From: Watersipora subatra
Taxonomy: Eukaryota; Bryozoa; Gymnolaemata; Cheilostomatida; Watersiporidae
Length of the DNA stretch: 64,000 nucleotides
Direction: 5' to 3'
NCBI RefSeq assembly: GCF_963576615.1
Contig: NC_088714.1
Span: forward strand, 43,308,072-43,372,071
Shown: in pieces, positions 40,401-55,400 of the stretch
Position numbering within the stretch: position 1 is the first letter of the stretch
Layout of the letters: every line of letters starts with the position of its first letter
Program-made: the position numbers and the translations under genes
Notes under the pieces: model-generated
Databases searched by the model: none
What the model was told of the DNA's origin: nothing
The model's input: the letters and a program-made list of their open reading frames with translations, nothing else

Positions 40401-43400
40401 GCAGTTCAACTCTGGCTGCTATTTCCAAACTGACTGTTAGTTTAATACTAACTCTTAACTCAACAACTCTCACTATATCAGATACAGTTACTTATTATAT
40501 ATCGACTATTATTTCCATGTCAACTTGCGGTTATAGCTTTTGATTAGCTCAAAGCCAAAAACTAGTCCAACATTACTGACTAGTTGAGCAACTAGTATAG
40601 TCTAGGACCAACAACAAGTACACTGCCGACAGTTATTATTGCACAAAACTGTTACTAGTTTACTATTTATTGTTGTTATGATGACCTTACTATCTCAACA
40701 GCTACTTCTTCAACTGCAATAACTAGTTAAAAAGTTACTAATTGCTCAGTTGACTGGTTCAATATCCACTATTTACTCAACATCATCAACCATGTCAGCG
40801 ACAACCACTAATTCAATGCTAACTCGGATTTTAATATCAAATACTGTTTTAACATCAGCTGTTGTTTACCTATCAGTGTGATATTAACTGTTAACATAAC
40901 ATCGGCTATTAGTTCAACAGCCCTCCTACTTCCAAACCAATCTTTTATTTACTATCAAGTAGTAGTTTTACGAGATCTGTTAGTTCCCTGCCAGCTGTTA
41001 TATCTCTATTTAATGCTGACTCAACTTCCACCTCGCCATCAACATACATGGTGAATTCTAATGGTGAGGCCGTAACTACTAGTTCAATATCTACTACTCG
41101 CTACTGGTTGTATACTTCTAGTTAAATAACATCTAGAACCCCACAGCAAATGTTAGTTTATTATTGAATAATATTTTAGTAGTAAGTTTTTGATAGCATA
41201 AACTTTTGGCTTACAATAATGTGCTACTTTGAGGTTGGCTGCTTTTGCATTGCAGGGCAGATCAACATCATCTTATGAAAATTTTCTGGTTGATGAGGCT
41301 GGAAAGACATCTAGTGTTATGGAGGATCTTCAATCTACTACGGAAAGTTACACGACTTCTTTCTCTGGTCCAGGGCAAACATCTGCAACTACTATTCAAA
41401 CACCTACCCTCCTTGAGAACACCAATGGTGGGTATAAGAGCTCACATCACAACATCTGCTCTTCTATGCAAAAAATCATTCTAGGCTGTTTAAGGTTATT
41501 GGTACCGCCTTACTTTTGTTCATTTTGTCTTTTTCAACTTTGAACCTATTGATCATCACATCTTATCTCTTTTTTCTGGACAGTGCATACTCTTCCTAAG
41601 TTGCAACCATTTTGACAGCAACGAGATGTCTGTATTGGGTGTTGTTCATCTCGCTTCTGTTTTCCAAATTGTAATCTTTAAATATTTTATCTGGCCAAAT
41701 TCAGTATGGTAGAGCAGTCTCTATGTTATCTTCATCCTGAATGTGTTTACACTCTACATGTAGCTGACGGTGAGCCTATTCTCCTGTATGCTATCAATCA
41801 AACAGTGCCAGCTGGTGTCAGGTTTTCAGTGTCAATTCCTCTCACAGAAAAGCATTGGCAGTCAGAGTCGGGTGCTTTTTTCACTCAATCATCCTTTCTA
41901 TGTGAGTATAGAAATGAGTTGTTCGTAATTATTCTATAATTACGAACACTTGGGAGTTGCCTGCTCATAGTTGTAATAAATACTTCATACAGAGCAGTTA
42001 CAACTGTACACAATATAACTAATATACCTGTTACAACTGTACACAATATAACTAATATACCTGTTGCAACTGTACACAATATAACTAATATACCTATTAC
42101 AACTGTACACAATATAACTAATATACCTATTACAACTGTACACAATATAACTAATATACCTGTTACAACTGTACACAATATAACTAATATACCTGTTACA
42201 ACTGTACACAATATAACTAATATACCTGTTACAACTGTACACAATATAACTAATATACCTGTTACAACTGTACACAATATAACTAATATACCTATTACAA
42301 CTGTACACAATATAACTAATATACCTGTTACAACTGTACACAATATAACTAATATACCAGTTACAACTGTACACAATATAACTAATATACCTGTTACAAC
42401 TGTACACAATATAATAACTAATGATTCTGTTTTAGACTTTTTAACCAAACATCCATACATCCACTTTCTCCCAACTTTGGAATATACAAGCATTTCAATT
42501 ACTACTGCCACTTCGTCAGAGTATTGGATGCCGGTACACCTTTCTGTAGAGAACTGTACTTGTTCCCCTCACTCAAATACTGAAGGTTGTTCATTAAACC
42601 ATTTACAGATCTATAAATAAAATATATTTACAGTTATTGCTGCCATGTTGATTGAATTGTTAAAAAGGTACATATTCTAAAATTTAAAAGGGCACTTATT
42701 TTATTTTGTATTTAATCATCAAGCATTTTTTCTATTTAGTTTGTGAAGCTGGTAATCAAACCTATTCATTGTGGACAATATTTGGGCTTCATCTGTTTCT
42801 CTTATTTGTTTGACAGCATTTCCACACAGACACCATTTATGTAGATGTTCTGTTTCAGGGCTGTCCTGTGAAATGTGTCAGCAAGGAAATAGAAGGGCTA
42901 ATTCTAGTTTAGGTTCTTTGTCTCCATGTATTCCGTGTGATTGCAACGAGCGTACCGATGGACCCCCTGCATGCCACCCTTTAACAGGTTAGCTGTCAAC
43001 CCTTTCACTGAGGGTCTGCATCACTTTTTGTTGCCTCCTCTTCCATGGTAAAAGCACATCCTATAGTCTTTCTAGATGGTGCATACATCAAAATGCTGGC
43101 TGACAATGACAAATACCAGTACATTGGGACGTGTGCTGGTGACCGTGACATTAATAGATCAGTACAATGCGAAAAAATTGTTCTGAACATTGACATTGTG
43201 ATGAATGCATTTGAATTAGAAGTAAGGTAAAAACTTGAAAGAGTCAGCAAGTATCAAGAAGTAAAAGGGACGATGTATCAGTCAATAATACTGCATAGTG
43301 TGTGTGTGTGTGTGTTTTATTTCACCTTTAAAGATTACACAATTGAATTAATACTCGAGACAAAATATAATTAACCAATGCGTGAAAAAAATAACAATAA

Positions 43401-46400
43401 GTAAGAAATGATGATGGGGCCCATTGCGAAATGGCAAAGCCAGTGGTACGCGAGCCCGAGTCAGCAGCACAAAAACCAGACCGTAACACTCACTCTCCAG
43501 ACTGGAGATGGTGCCTCAATTCCACCTTATATTTACCGAGACATTTTATTGATCTTATTGAATTAGGTAGTCGATTCCACAGCGCAGGTGTTGCAAAGTT
43601 TGAGGATCGTTGACCGGCTAAAGTTAGATGATTAGGTACGGGAAGAGAAAGTAATTGATGACGAGTATTATAAAATGGTAGTGCTGGATCACATTTTGAG
43701 TAAAATAATTTATGGGCTTGAATAAGCAACTTATATTTATGCAATTTATCAATAGTTAAAATATCAGAGGTTTTAAATAAATCGTTTGTTGGAAATCCAA
43801 ATGGCTTACGGTTAATGATTCTGACAATTTTCTTTTGAAACTGTATTATTTTGCTAAGGTGAATTTTGGATGCATTGCCATAAGTTTCTATTGAATAGCA
43901 TAATTTGGAGTGAATAAGTGTGTAATAAAGCATAATCAGCAATTTTTTTGGAATGAAAGCACTTATGCGGTAAAAGATGCCTGATATAGGCTGTAAATCT
44001 AATAAAAGCTTACGAGCGTGGGAAGACCAGTTCAAATTTTTATCAATTGACACTCCAAGAAATTTGACTTCATCAATTGCTTTAATAAAAGTGTTATTAA
44101 AAAGAATAGGCTGATCAAATTTAATTTTGCTCTGGTAATTTTTAAAAACAGTAAAACAGGTTTTGTCAAAGTTAATGGTTAATTTGTTCGTTTGACACCA
44201 ATCAGCTAGTTTTTCAAGATCAGATTGGACTTTAGGTAAATCGTCGTTTAGGTTCTTTGAACTCATAAACAAATTGGTATCATCAGCATACAATATAGGA
44301 GTTAGATGAGTTAAACAATCACAAAGATCATTTATGTAAATTAAGAATAAAGTCGGGCCTAGCACCGAGCCCTGAGGTACGCCACAAGTCAAATTGTCAG
44401 CGTTAGAAAAAGTATCATTAATTTTTGTTGTTTGGGTACGGCAGGTTAAATAGCTTTGTATCCATCTGATGGTTAACTCACTAAAATTAAATTGCTCTAG
44501 TTTTTTAAATAATATTGCGTGATCGATCGTATCAAAGGCCTTCCTGAAATCTATAAAAATTCCTATAACACATTCACTTCGGTCAAACGATTCTAGAATT
44601 TGGTTAGTAAAAGTTGAGATGGCATCAGATGTGCCTCTAGCTCTTCTGAATCCAAATTGGTTTTTATGTAAAAGTGATTTATTTTCTAAATAATCAACAA
44701 TTTGTTGATTAACAAGTTTTTCCAATATTTTACTAAAGACTGGTAGAATTGAAATTGGACGAAAATTACCACATTCATTTAAAGAACCCCCTTTGTGCAA
44801 AGGTAATATTTTAGCTTTTTTAAGTGCATCAGGTACCTTCCCAGTCTCTAGTGATTTGTTAAAAATCTTACATAAAGGGTAAGCAATACTCTGTGAAACC
44901 GATTTCATAAATTTAGCAGTAATTTGATCTAGGCCAGAGGCTTTGTTTGAATTTATTGTATCTACAATTTTTAATAAACCAGTTATATCGATGTATTGGA
45001 ATTCAAAAGCTTCACCAGCATTATTTTCAAGCCACAATGCTTGATTTTGGATAGGGGGTTGAGGTACTAAGTTTACAAATTTCAAGGCCAGTCTTTTACC
45101 AATATTACTAAAAAAGGAATTGAGCTCATTAGCTTTTTCAACATCCGTTATGGCTAGTTCATCAGGATTAAGATAACAAATCAGTTTAGTAGGCTGTTTA
45201 TGGCTATTTGTCTTTTGTTTTCCTAGAAGCTCATAGTTTACAAGCTGCCAAATCTGCTTTGAGCTGGTGCAGCTATTGAAAGCTTGCGAAAAATAATTAT
45301 ATTTGGAGTCCCTCAAATTCCTGCTAACATCGTTTCTAAGTTTGTTATATTGGCACTTCAATTTTAAATTAAGTGGGTTAGATTGAAGTTTTCTATGAAG
45401 ACGATATTTCTTTTTAACGCTCAACAAAAGGTTTTCAGTCATCCATGGCTTTAAGAAAGTTTGATTAGATTTAGTGTTTACTAATTTTTGGTATTTACAT
45501 TTCTGGGAACAATCAGATAATTTGTCAAAAAAAGCGTTATAGAAGTAATCGACATCATTTGAAAAGATTTTGTCCCAATTAGTATTTTCAAGCATGATTC
45601 TTAGACTTTTATAATCAATTACAGGATATGAATTAGTAGTTTTTCGGGAGATGGGTTGATTATTTTTAAATTTGTGAAAAAATGAAAATGTGGGCAAGTG
45701 GTCACTAAAGTCTGCGCTTATAGTTCCAGATGTCACTGTCGGACTAACAAAGTTTGTCAAAATGTGATCCAAGCACGTCCATTTGTTTGAGGGCTTAAAA
45801 TGGTGGGTTGCAATAGTTATAGTGTTATAAAAACAGTAAGTTGCTAACAAGTTGGCATAGTCATCACTTGAATTGTCTAAATAATCAATGTTGATATCAC
45901 CAGCAATGATGTGATTACTTGCGTGAGAAGAAGAAATGTGGCGTTCAAGATCATCAAGAAATTCAGCAACACCTGCGCTGGGCTGCCGATAAATCACAGT
46001 TAGAATAATAGGTGAAGCATAAACACCAAAATGCAGTCCAACAGAATGAGTGTCAGACCCAGCAATGTCCACAGCCGGCAACACCTCCACACCAATGCCA
46101 TCTCGCACATAGATCCCAGCTCCACCTCCGCGTGTAGCACGTTGCGCACCTGAAAAAGTGTAATTTGAAATTTCAAAAAATTTTGTCTCGTCATCATTCA
46201 ACCATGTTTCTGTTACACAAATAACATCAAAAGGAACATTACAACATGCCAGAAATTGTTCAAAAAGAAAAAAATTTATTTCTAAGGCTCTGGCAGTTCA
46301 CGTTAAGTATTGAAAGTTTGTCAGCGAAGAAACTCTGGCTGAACAAAAAATCATTAATACAGTATCCATGACAATCTAGATCTAAATCCAATTCAGAATC

Positions 46401-49400
46401 TGCCATTTTGCCAGGAAGCTCAGTAGTAAAAGTTCACTGGAGTATTTAAAGAAGTTTTAGCGTTTCTAAATCGTCTTCAGAGTTTATAGGGATGGCATCC
46501 GAGTCAGGAGTTTTACGCAGATATATTCTTTGATTAGATGTCCACACATATTTATAGTTGTATTCCACTTTAAATTGCCGGGTTTTCCAGAAAAGTGTGC
46601 TTTGAGCACGACTCAATACTTCATTGATATAGATCCTTCCTGTTTCTTTGAAACCAAGTGCTGAGAGGGATTGAATGTTTTTTCGATATTGCTGGAAGAA
46701 CTCATTGCGCTGATTGGTTTGGGTGAACTTTATGATGATGCGCTTGCTTTGTCTAATGCGGTATATCTTGTCGATGGTGGTAGGTAATTTATCAGATTTT
46801 AAGGAACTTAGCAATTTCTGATAAGCAAGGTTCAGATTTTCCGATTTATCATATGGAATCCCATTTAACTCGACACACTTTGCTCTTTCAGCATACTCTG
46901 CTGCTTCAATTCGAGACTCTAAGCCTTCCAGTTTACCGATTTTAGATTCTATTTCTACTATGGATTTGGATAAATCTCTCTGCTTGAGTTGAATGCCCTC
47001 ATTTTCTTGATGAACGTGATTGAGAGACTTTTCAAAATCGGACTGTTTGCTCTCAATTAAATTGAGACGAAATTCGATATTACCAAGCTTAGTAAGAATT
47101 AGGTTTAATTTTTCGTCAATGTCGATAAGCTTTGGACCGGCTTCCTGATCACTATTCTCTGTCGATTTAGCTGCTCCCTTTTTAGGTCCCATATCGGAAA
47201 GTGTACTAGGCACTTACCCGATTCGAGGGTGGCTCATAGAGATATCACCACCCTCGCTTCCTCCACTTGCAGTACAGAATATCCAAGAATAATATAATCA
47301 GCAATCCAATTGAAGCAGAATGCTAAGTAAAGTAGTTGCTGTGATAAAGTTTAGCTATTTAACATAAAGCTGTGAGAGAGTGGAAAAAAGCACAACCTCT
47401 CTCTACGAAAGCCAACTGCTCATGACTCGTGACTCATGACATGAGATGTTGAATTTATGGTAACAAATCTTTGACTCATAACTTTGTTTACATTCCTAAG
47501 AAGAGCATCAAGCAACAATGAGCAGTTAATGCTTAACTTAACAGTTGTGTACAATAATTTTATTATTTATTGTACTCTGATAAGAGACTTCAAAATTAAT
47601 TATTTTGCGCGCTCCTACATTTTCTAAAATTTTTTGCATTTGTCATTTGCCTCACTTTATGAGTTGGTTGTGCAGTTTAGCTGAAATTCATCTTCATACT
47701 TGATTTCATGTTGCATCTTTGAAAAAGTTTTATAGCACCATCACAATGCACCACCTTAAAGGATGTTTTAAACTGCTGAGTCTTTGCTAGCTGGCTAGCT
47801 TTTTATCATAATTGTCTACTCGCAACTTTTCACAGAATCACCCAAAAATTTCCTATTTGGCAGTTGTTGGACATGTTTGTTTGTTTGCTTTATTTCATCA
47901 ATAATATATGAATATATACAAAAGAAATGACAACTAGACAACGAGCATCCAGAGAAGGTGATGATGAGGTCATGTGCACGATAGCAAAAGCTAATATTTA
48001 GCGCGGACCTAGGTGGCAGATTACAGGCAAAAATTAATTAAACATTATAGTTAATAAATTATCCCAATAACCGTGCCCTTAACCTCCTCTTAAAACCTAA
48101 CATGTTTTGTATGTAATAGAGGTAGGCAGAGTGTTCCATAAAACAGCTTCTTGATAAATTGTTCTTTTGTGACCAGCAGCGGAAGATGATTTAAATAGAG
48201 GTAAGTTGAATTTAGAATTTCGAGTGAAATAGTGCTGTGAGAGATGAGAATACTGATGAGATGTACTTATATCTTTATCAAGTTTAGTTATTGTAGGCTA
48301 TCTGTAGTAAATATACATGCTCAAAGTTAGTCAAATGATGCAATTCAACGTTGTATGTGAAATTTGGGTTTTTAACTAATTATATTGTATGCTTCAGGCA
48401 AGTGTCAGAATTGCCGAGTTGGCACAGCGGGTGACAGATGTGAGTCATGTGACAGCCATGTGACAGGTACAGACTGTTCCGAATGCGAGGATGGTTACTG
48501 GGGCTTGACAGCTTTAGGGCAGTGTATTGGTAAGTTGACAGGACAAACTGTCAAGCTTATAAATCAAGTTAGAAGATTTTTTGGTAAATTATTAATGAAC
48601 TTTTTTTCATTTTTTAACGTTTACCATTATTACGCTTTAAACGGTATGTTGAATCGTACATGTAACCCAGTAATCAGCTGGAGAATGGCATCAAAACCCT
48701 CTGTTTTGTTCATTTTTAGAATGTTCCTGCAATACAATTGGCGCTCTGAATGGAACGTGTGACGAGCACAATGGCCGGTGCCATTGTAAACAGAATGTAG
48801 AAGGATGGAAGTGTGAAGTCTGTCAATTAGGGTTTGGAATGATGAGCGGCGATGGTTGTGAAGGTAAGTGAGGATCACTTTCTAGACAGCATTTCATTTT
48901 ATGTTTTTAAGTGTAATTGGCTGGGTGTTTGCACTGCTGGTCAGACAAGACCTCGTATTAATCTGCATAGCTTAATATTAACCTTAATAAATATTGCTTT
49001 TCTGATATTTGTGGATTAACTACAAACTATAAAATCTAAATCTTTGTTTGCGTAATACTGAAATATAAACGGCTATAATCCTGTTAAAAGCTCTGCTGAT
49101 TTGTAAAATGTATCAAAACATGGCACCAGTTGCATAAGATGACAGGCAGTGATTGTAACTGGGACAGTAGAGCGACAGCTTTAGCATGAACTAAACTGAT
49201 CAAAGATACTCTATAAATAATAATTAATTGGTAACAACTGTCTATGAAGGCATTGGATATGGATACTCCATAAGTAATAATTAATTGATAACAACTGTCT
49301 ATGAAGGCATTGGATATGGATACTCTATAAATAATAATTAATTGGTAACAACTGTCTATGAAGGCATTGGCTATGGATACTCCATAAATAATAATTAATT

Positions 49401-52400
49401 GGTAACAACTGTCTATGAAGGCATTGGATATGGATACTCTATAAATAATAATTAATTGGTAACAACTGTCTATGAAGGCATTGGATATGGATACTCTATA
49501 AATAATAATTAATTGGTAACAACTGTCTATGAAGGCATTGGATATGGATACTCTATAAATAATAATTAATTGGTAACAACTGTCTTTGAAGGCATTGGAT
49601 ATGGATACTCCATAAATAATAATTAATTGATAACAACTGTCTATGAAGGCATTGGATATGGATACTCCATAAATAATAATTAATTGGTAACAACTGTCTA
49701 TGAAGGCATTGGATATGGATACTCTATAAATAATAATTAATTGATAACAACTGTCTATGAAGGCATTGGATATGGATACTCCATAAATAATAATTAATTG
49801 ATGACAACTGTCTATGAAGGCATCGGATATGGAAGACTGATACTTGCATTGCATCTGGAATAATTGTTTTACTATTGTATAAGTGGTATGTTTTACTATT
49901 GTATAAGTGGTATGTTTTACTATTGTATAAGTGGTATGTTTTACTATTTTCTAAGTGTTATGTTTTACTATTTTATAAGTGGTATGTTTCACTATTTTAT
50001 AAGTGGTATGTTTTACTATTTTATAAGTGGTATGTTTTACTATTTTATAAGTGGTATGTTTCACTATTTTATAAGTGGTATGTTTCACTATTTTATAAGT
50101 GGTATGTTTTACTATTTTATAAGTGGTATGTTTTACTATTTTATAAGTGGTATGTTTTACTATTGTATAAGTGGTATGTTTTACTATTTTATAAGTGGTA
50201 TGTTTCACTATTTTATAAGTGGTATGTTTTACTATTGTATAAGTGGTATGTTTTACCATTTTATAAGTGGTATGTTTCACTATTGTATAAGTGGAATGTT
50301 TTACTATTGCTTATGTGGTATGTTTAACTTTTGCACATGTGGTAGGTTCACTATTACACACGTGGTAGGTTTACTCTTACACATGTGGTAAGTCCACTAG
50401 TACACATGTGGTATGTTTCACTATTACACATGTGGTATGTTTTACTATTACACATGTGGTATGTTTCACTGTTGCATAAGTGGCATGCTGCTTTTACATC
50501 GCTTTTAACACATGTGTATACCTTGTTTAGGGCTTATGGCAATAAATTTATCACACACTTCTTCAGGTGTGTGATAGGTTAAGCCAACAATGAGCTTAGG
50601 GAACACTATAAATTATAACATTATAAATAAATAAGTGTGATTCCATTTTAGCCCTAAATACGGATATATCTTTGGAGTTTTTTATGCATTTGTTCCTCGT
50701 CATATTAATATTATATTAATATATTAATATTCATTTTAATGCAATGTGTTGGATTTAATACAATTTTATTCTGTTTCAGCCTGCTCTAATTGCTACACTC
50801 TAGCAGGGAGTAAAATTTACCGACTGGAGATTTCAGTTGAGAAGCTTTATTCTATTCACTCCGCTGTTATAGCTGCACAACCCAGCGAGTTTAACATTAC
50901 CTTCAGTCATCTACTTCAAGCTTTAACTTCGGAGTTATCTACTTTTGCTTCTAAGGTGTGGCATATGCATGCACTACATAGTTGAGGGTTGATGTAGATA
51001 TTAAAAAAATCATGCAAATATTCTAATAGTTATGTGCTCAAATGGATTGGTAAATATTTGACTTGGTAAATATTAGTTGATTGGTGAATATTAGTACTTG
51101 TACTATCATAGTTAGGAGTAGGGGTAGACATAGTAACGATACACATGTGGTATGTCACATTTAGCTGGTTGATTGTTATTCTCTACTTAGGCTAGGAGAA
51201 TGCTATGAATCGTGAACATTAGCTCTATATCATACTTTCTCTGGTGAAGGCTTGTACTTACCATAATTTTGCATTTCCAAATGGTCATATAGCTATGAGA
51301 CTAGAAGGAATGGTTTACTGCTCAACTCGTTGACTCCTATCTTTTAGTTAGTTCCTAGTAATTATTATATATCTAAACACTTCTATCAATCTAGATAGTT
51401 CTATCTGACGTTTATATAACTCTATTTACGTCAAGTCTGGCGATGATCAGGATTGTTTTTCATTTTCAACGCAAATTCTTTCATGACAAAAATTCTTGGG
51501 CGGGTTCACTGAGGACAATTGTACATAACGCATGCGAAGACAGATTCTTGAGTTTCTGAGGTAGATTGTGGCACATTTATACAAGAAATGAAAGTTCTTA
51601 GGTTGCCAGTTCATCATAGCGTAACTTAAAGTAGACCTATTTTTACACATTCAAAAAGCCTGAGTGAGTGTCGGCTCTTATAACACTTCCCTCATGAAAG
51701 AATTTGTTAACAAGATTATTATTATGCTTTATGACTTTATTATACTCAAGATTAGTACATGACTTTGGAATGTGATTGAGTGGTGCAAGTGGCAGTGCGT
51801 CGGTCTAGTGCTTTGAACTTCACGAGTTCAACACTCATAAAAAGTGACCTTTTATGAAACGCTTTAATCGCCACTCATGTCATTTTTTCAGTGCAACAGT
51901 TTTAAGATTACAAGATTAGCGTCTTATAATTTAGTACATTATGTGGCTGCGAGCAACTCATCTTACGACTTATTCTATTAGTTTGATTTGCATGTCTCGT
52001 TGCTCTATAACTTGTATTAAGAGTATCTCATGTGGTTCTTGATATTCTACAATCCGTGATATTTTTCAAGTGAATCAGAGCTCTCTGTGAAATTCATAGC
52101 AGCATTCAAAAGTTGTATTTATAATAAATATCATAGTTTTATTTACGCATAAAATATGTCGTTTCCTATCAACTGATTGCTTGGTGCATTGCCTTGATGC
52201 CCAACTTCAAACCCTTAACAATCCTGATATGTGCAGATCATTTCTGTTGCCAGGATGAAATTAGTCTCTCCAAGTTTATTTCAATCATAAGCTCGCCTTT
52301 GCAAGTAATGTTCATAGCCTCTGCTCATGTTGAACTTGGATGTGTTTAGCCTTCAGTCGCCAACTATGTATGATCTTTCAATTCCAGTTGTTCGGCTGGC

Positions 52401-55400
52401 TGCATGACGTCCGTAATATTATCAGAAGCTGTTCTCTCATTATATTTTTAGCTTCTTTCCCTGGCTGAGGAGACACCCGACTTCGCTGACAGACTCTCAG
52501 ATCTAGAGAGGCTCGTTATCAACGCATCTACTTCTTATATTACAAGGATTTTGAATGACTGGAACAGCTCTCTTGTTTTAGCTAACCATACACTCACCCA
52601 GTATGACTCACTTGCCGGTTGGCTTGGAGAGCGCTTGCATAATGATTCCAACCAACTAAAAGGTGGTCTTGAGTTATTTTAACATCTAAACGGGTGCATG
52701 TCTGTGGCACTGACAAAAACTTGTCAGATTATACTGTTATAGTTAAGATCTTGCCAGGAAGTCAACAGCAGCTCGCACTTTGGTATATTTTTTCGAAGCA
52801 TGAAGCGGAAACTCTGGACAGGCATTTGTGTACAAAATCGCAAATTGAAAGATATGTTTGTGAACGTTTGTCGATTGCCGATCACGTTTCCTCAAAACAA
52901 CAGTTTTTAAACTGCGTATCATGTTAAGTGTCAAACTTGGAGTTATCTTACATTTTTGTAGATTTAGAATTTGATTTGGCCAATCAAAGTCTTCATTTGC
53001 AAGAAAAGAAGTTGATGTCTATTGAAGCTGTTTTCAACACTTCCCAGCTTGAGACAAAAAAGATGGAGGAAGACTGGAATAAATTGAGACAAATCCAATT
53101 GAACATCGGTAAGTTGTTCGCATAAAAATGTTAAAAGCTGGACCTGTTAGGTTTACGCAGTTTTCTGGGAATGTAACTGGAGGCAAGACCAAATTAGCTT
53201 CAACTATTTTGATTTTCTTTGCATATCTCACAGAAAATCCCATTCGCTAAACAATTTCTACCATTTCTACTAGATTAGCATTTTAATTTCATCAATTATT
53301 TAGACAGGAAGCTCTTCATGATGAATATTATGAAAGTCAATTTGACGGAGTCTTTAGACATCATCGACAGTATTCAAATAAATACGACTGCCATATTTGC
53401 TGTCTTGGAGTCAGACACACTTCAGGTCAGTAGGATAATACTGGCTATGATCTAGGGAGGGTTGGATGAGTAGGTTGTGCCAAGGGCACCTTTATTTTTG
53501 AAGATTAACAGTAAATGACCTTTGACATACCTGCTCACGCAGTTGTTTTCCATACACCTAATTGTCAGTGAAAAACTTTAAACAGTAAACCCTCTGCCTC
53601 TATAATACTGTTTGGATCAGTTTTTATTTGCTATTTAAAACTGTGCTTAGGACTTATTAGAGAACTCGCCATTTGTAAAAACAACAGTTGGGCCGTGCGT
53701 TATGTTTGGTTTAAAAGCTGGCTTATTCCAGTTTTAGTTCTGATATGAAGTGATAATTCATACTTCCTCAAGCCAAGTATGAGTAGGCTTACAGACGTGC
53801 TCACATCAACTCCTAGCTCAAAGCAATGCTATCATGACTCTTATTACGCATTGCATTCCTGTAGATGGATGACAGACTTCAAACATTCATACAGCGTATT
53901 GAGAGCATGGAAACTGCGATTAAAAATATCAACCAATCATTAACAGCATACTTGAATGACAAACCAATGAGAGATCTGAGCGAGCTGATCAATGAAACTT
54001 TCAACCTGAGATATCAATCAGATATCTTGGCTAATCTGACAAATTCTAATAAAGGCAGCCTCATTGAGCTTTCTGACCAATACACAGGTAAACTAGCATG
54101 TGATAACAGTGTGCATTCAATATGTAAGTGTCCACATTTCCTGTCTATGTCATAGAGTATTCTTATGTTTACCCATGGCATAGAATATCCACATGTCTAT
54201 CCATGTCATAGAATATTCACATATCTATTTATGTCATGGAATATCCACATGTCTATCCATGTCATAGAATACTCACATGTCTATCTATGTCATAAAATAT
54301 TCACATGTCTATCTATGTCATAGAATATTCACATGTCTATCCATGTCATAAAATGTTCACATGTCTATTCAAGTTATAGAATATTCACATTTCAATTCTA
54401 TGTTATATAAGTCAGGCTTAGTAATGTGTTTAGATTGGCTGGAGGTTATCCATGAGCTGTATGTAAATACCGAGATTAGCATATTTAGATTCAGACTTTT
54501 CTAGCATAGAGTATCTATAATTATTTACTCTGAAATGCGCAACTTCAAATGCGAAGAATAGGTCTCCTATACCATGATACGTCAGTTTGTCAAAATGTTT
54601 CTAGTTGAACTCAATGCTATGCAGCCTGTTGACTTATTTAGCACTGGTGAATTGCTGACAAAGCTTTGGGCTCATCAACTCTATCTTTCTGACTATTGGT
54701 GATCTTTGCAGTTTACGCGAGGGCAACAGAGCAGATGTACAATGACACAGATGCACTCGAGATGAAAATACAAGATCACCTGTCTGTCATAGAGCTATTT
54801 TACAGAGAGAGTCTGGCAGCTGTTAGCGTTATGGAGGATGCTGACAAGATGGTGGCTGATCTGGTGAAGCTGGCTGATCGCTTACAGGCCGGGCTTGCAG
54901 GTATTTTCACTGGCAGACCTAGCAGTTGTGTTCACTGATAAGGCTAGTGTGTATGTCCATCGACCTGGCTGGTTAGCAGGTATGTTTACGGGCTAAGCTA
55001 GCAGGCAGGTGCATTTTTTAGGAAGGCTTGCAGGTATGTTTACTAAAAAGGATAACAGGTGTGCTCACTGACGATGTTTGCATGTGTGCTCACTGACAAG
55101 GCTCTTAGGTGTGCACAATGGCAAGTCTAGCAGGTCTGCTCACTAGCAAGGCTAGTAGGTGTACTCACTGGCAAGGCTAGCAGGTGTGCTCACTGGCAAG
55201 GCTAGCAGGTGTGCTCACTGGCAAGGCGAGCAGGTGTGCTCGCTGGCAAGGCTAGCAGGTGTGTTCACTGCCTAAGAGGCGCTGATAATTTTTAGATTAT
55301 ACATAACAGATGTATGAATTTGGTTAAACAGATATTGCAAAGGAGTTCTGTTAGCATTAAAATTAATACACATTAACGGCACACAACAATTTATGTTTAA

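Larger units (their letters stand above)
43302..47290 (-). mobile_element. Nearly full-length non-LTR retrotransposon (Jockey/CR1-like LINE) in intron 23, reversed
   Basis: ORF1 (47213-46446) and ORF2 (46406-43490) lie in order on the - strand with about 40 nt between them. The 3' end, at about 43302, closes with a GAAATAAAACACAC-type tail, a CA-rich simple repeat. The 5' boundary is estimated from where similarity to coding and leader stops and is not proved by a target duplication. The open frames are almost intact, so the copy is young. It is antisense to the laminin gene. Confidence 0.9.

Noticed and set aside
41885-42511. 208- and 140-residue - strand frames over the 33-bp array
   Set aside because: Same cause: an 11-codon period. 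The array lies inside laminin intron 21, whose exon phases join perfectly across it.
49084-49854. 256-residue - strand open frame with a 19-residue repeat
   Set aside because: The frame exists only because the 57-bp minisatellite has a period divisible by three and lacks stops on that strand. It has no start, splice or domain support.
49864-50391. Membrane-like repetitive peptide (MFYYFISG type)
   Set aside because: By-product of the 24-bp AT-rich minisatellite; hydrophobicity follows from base composition.
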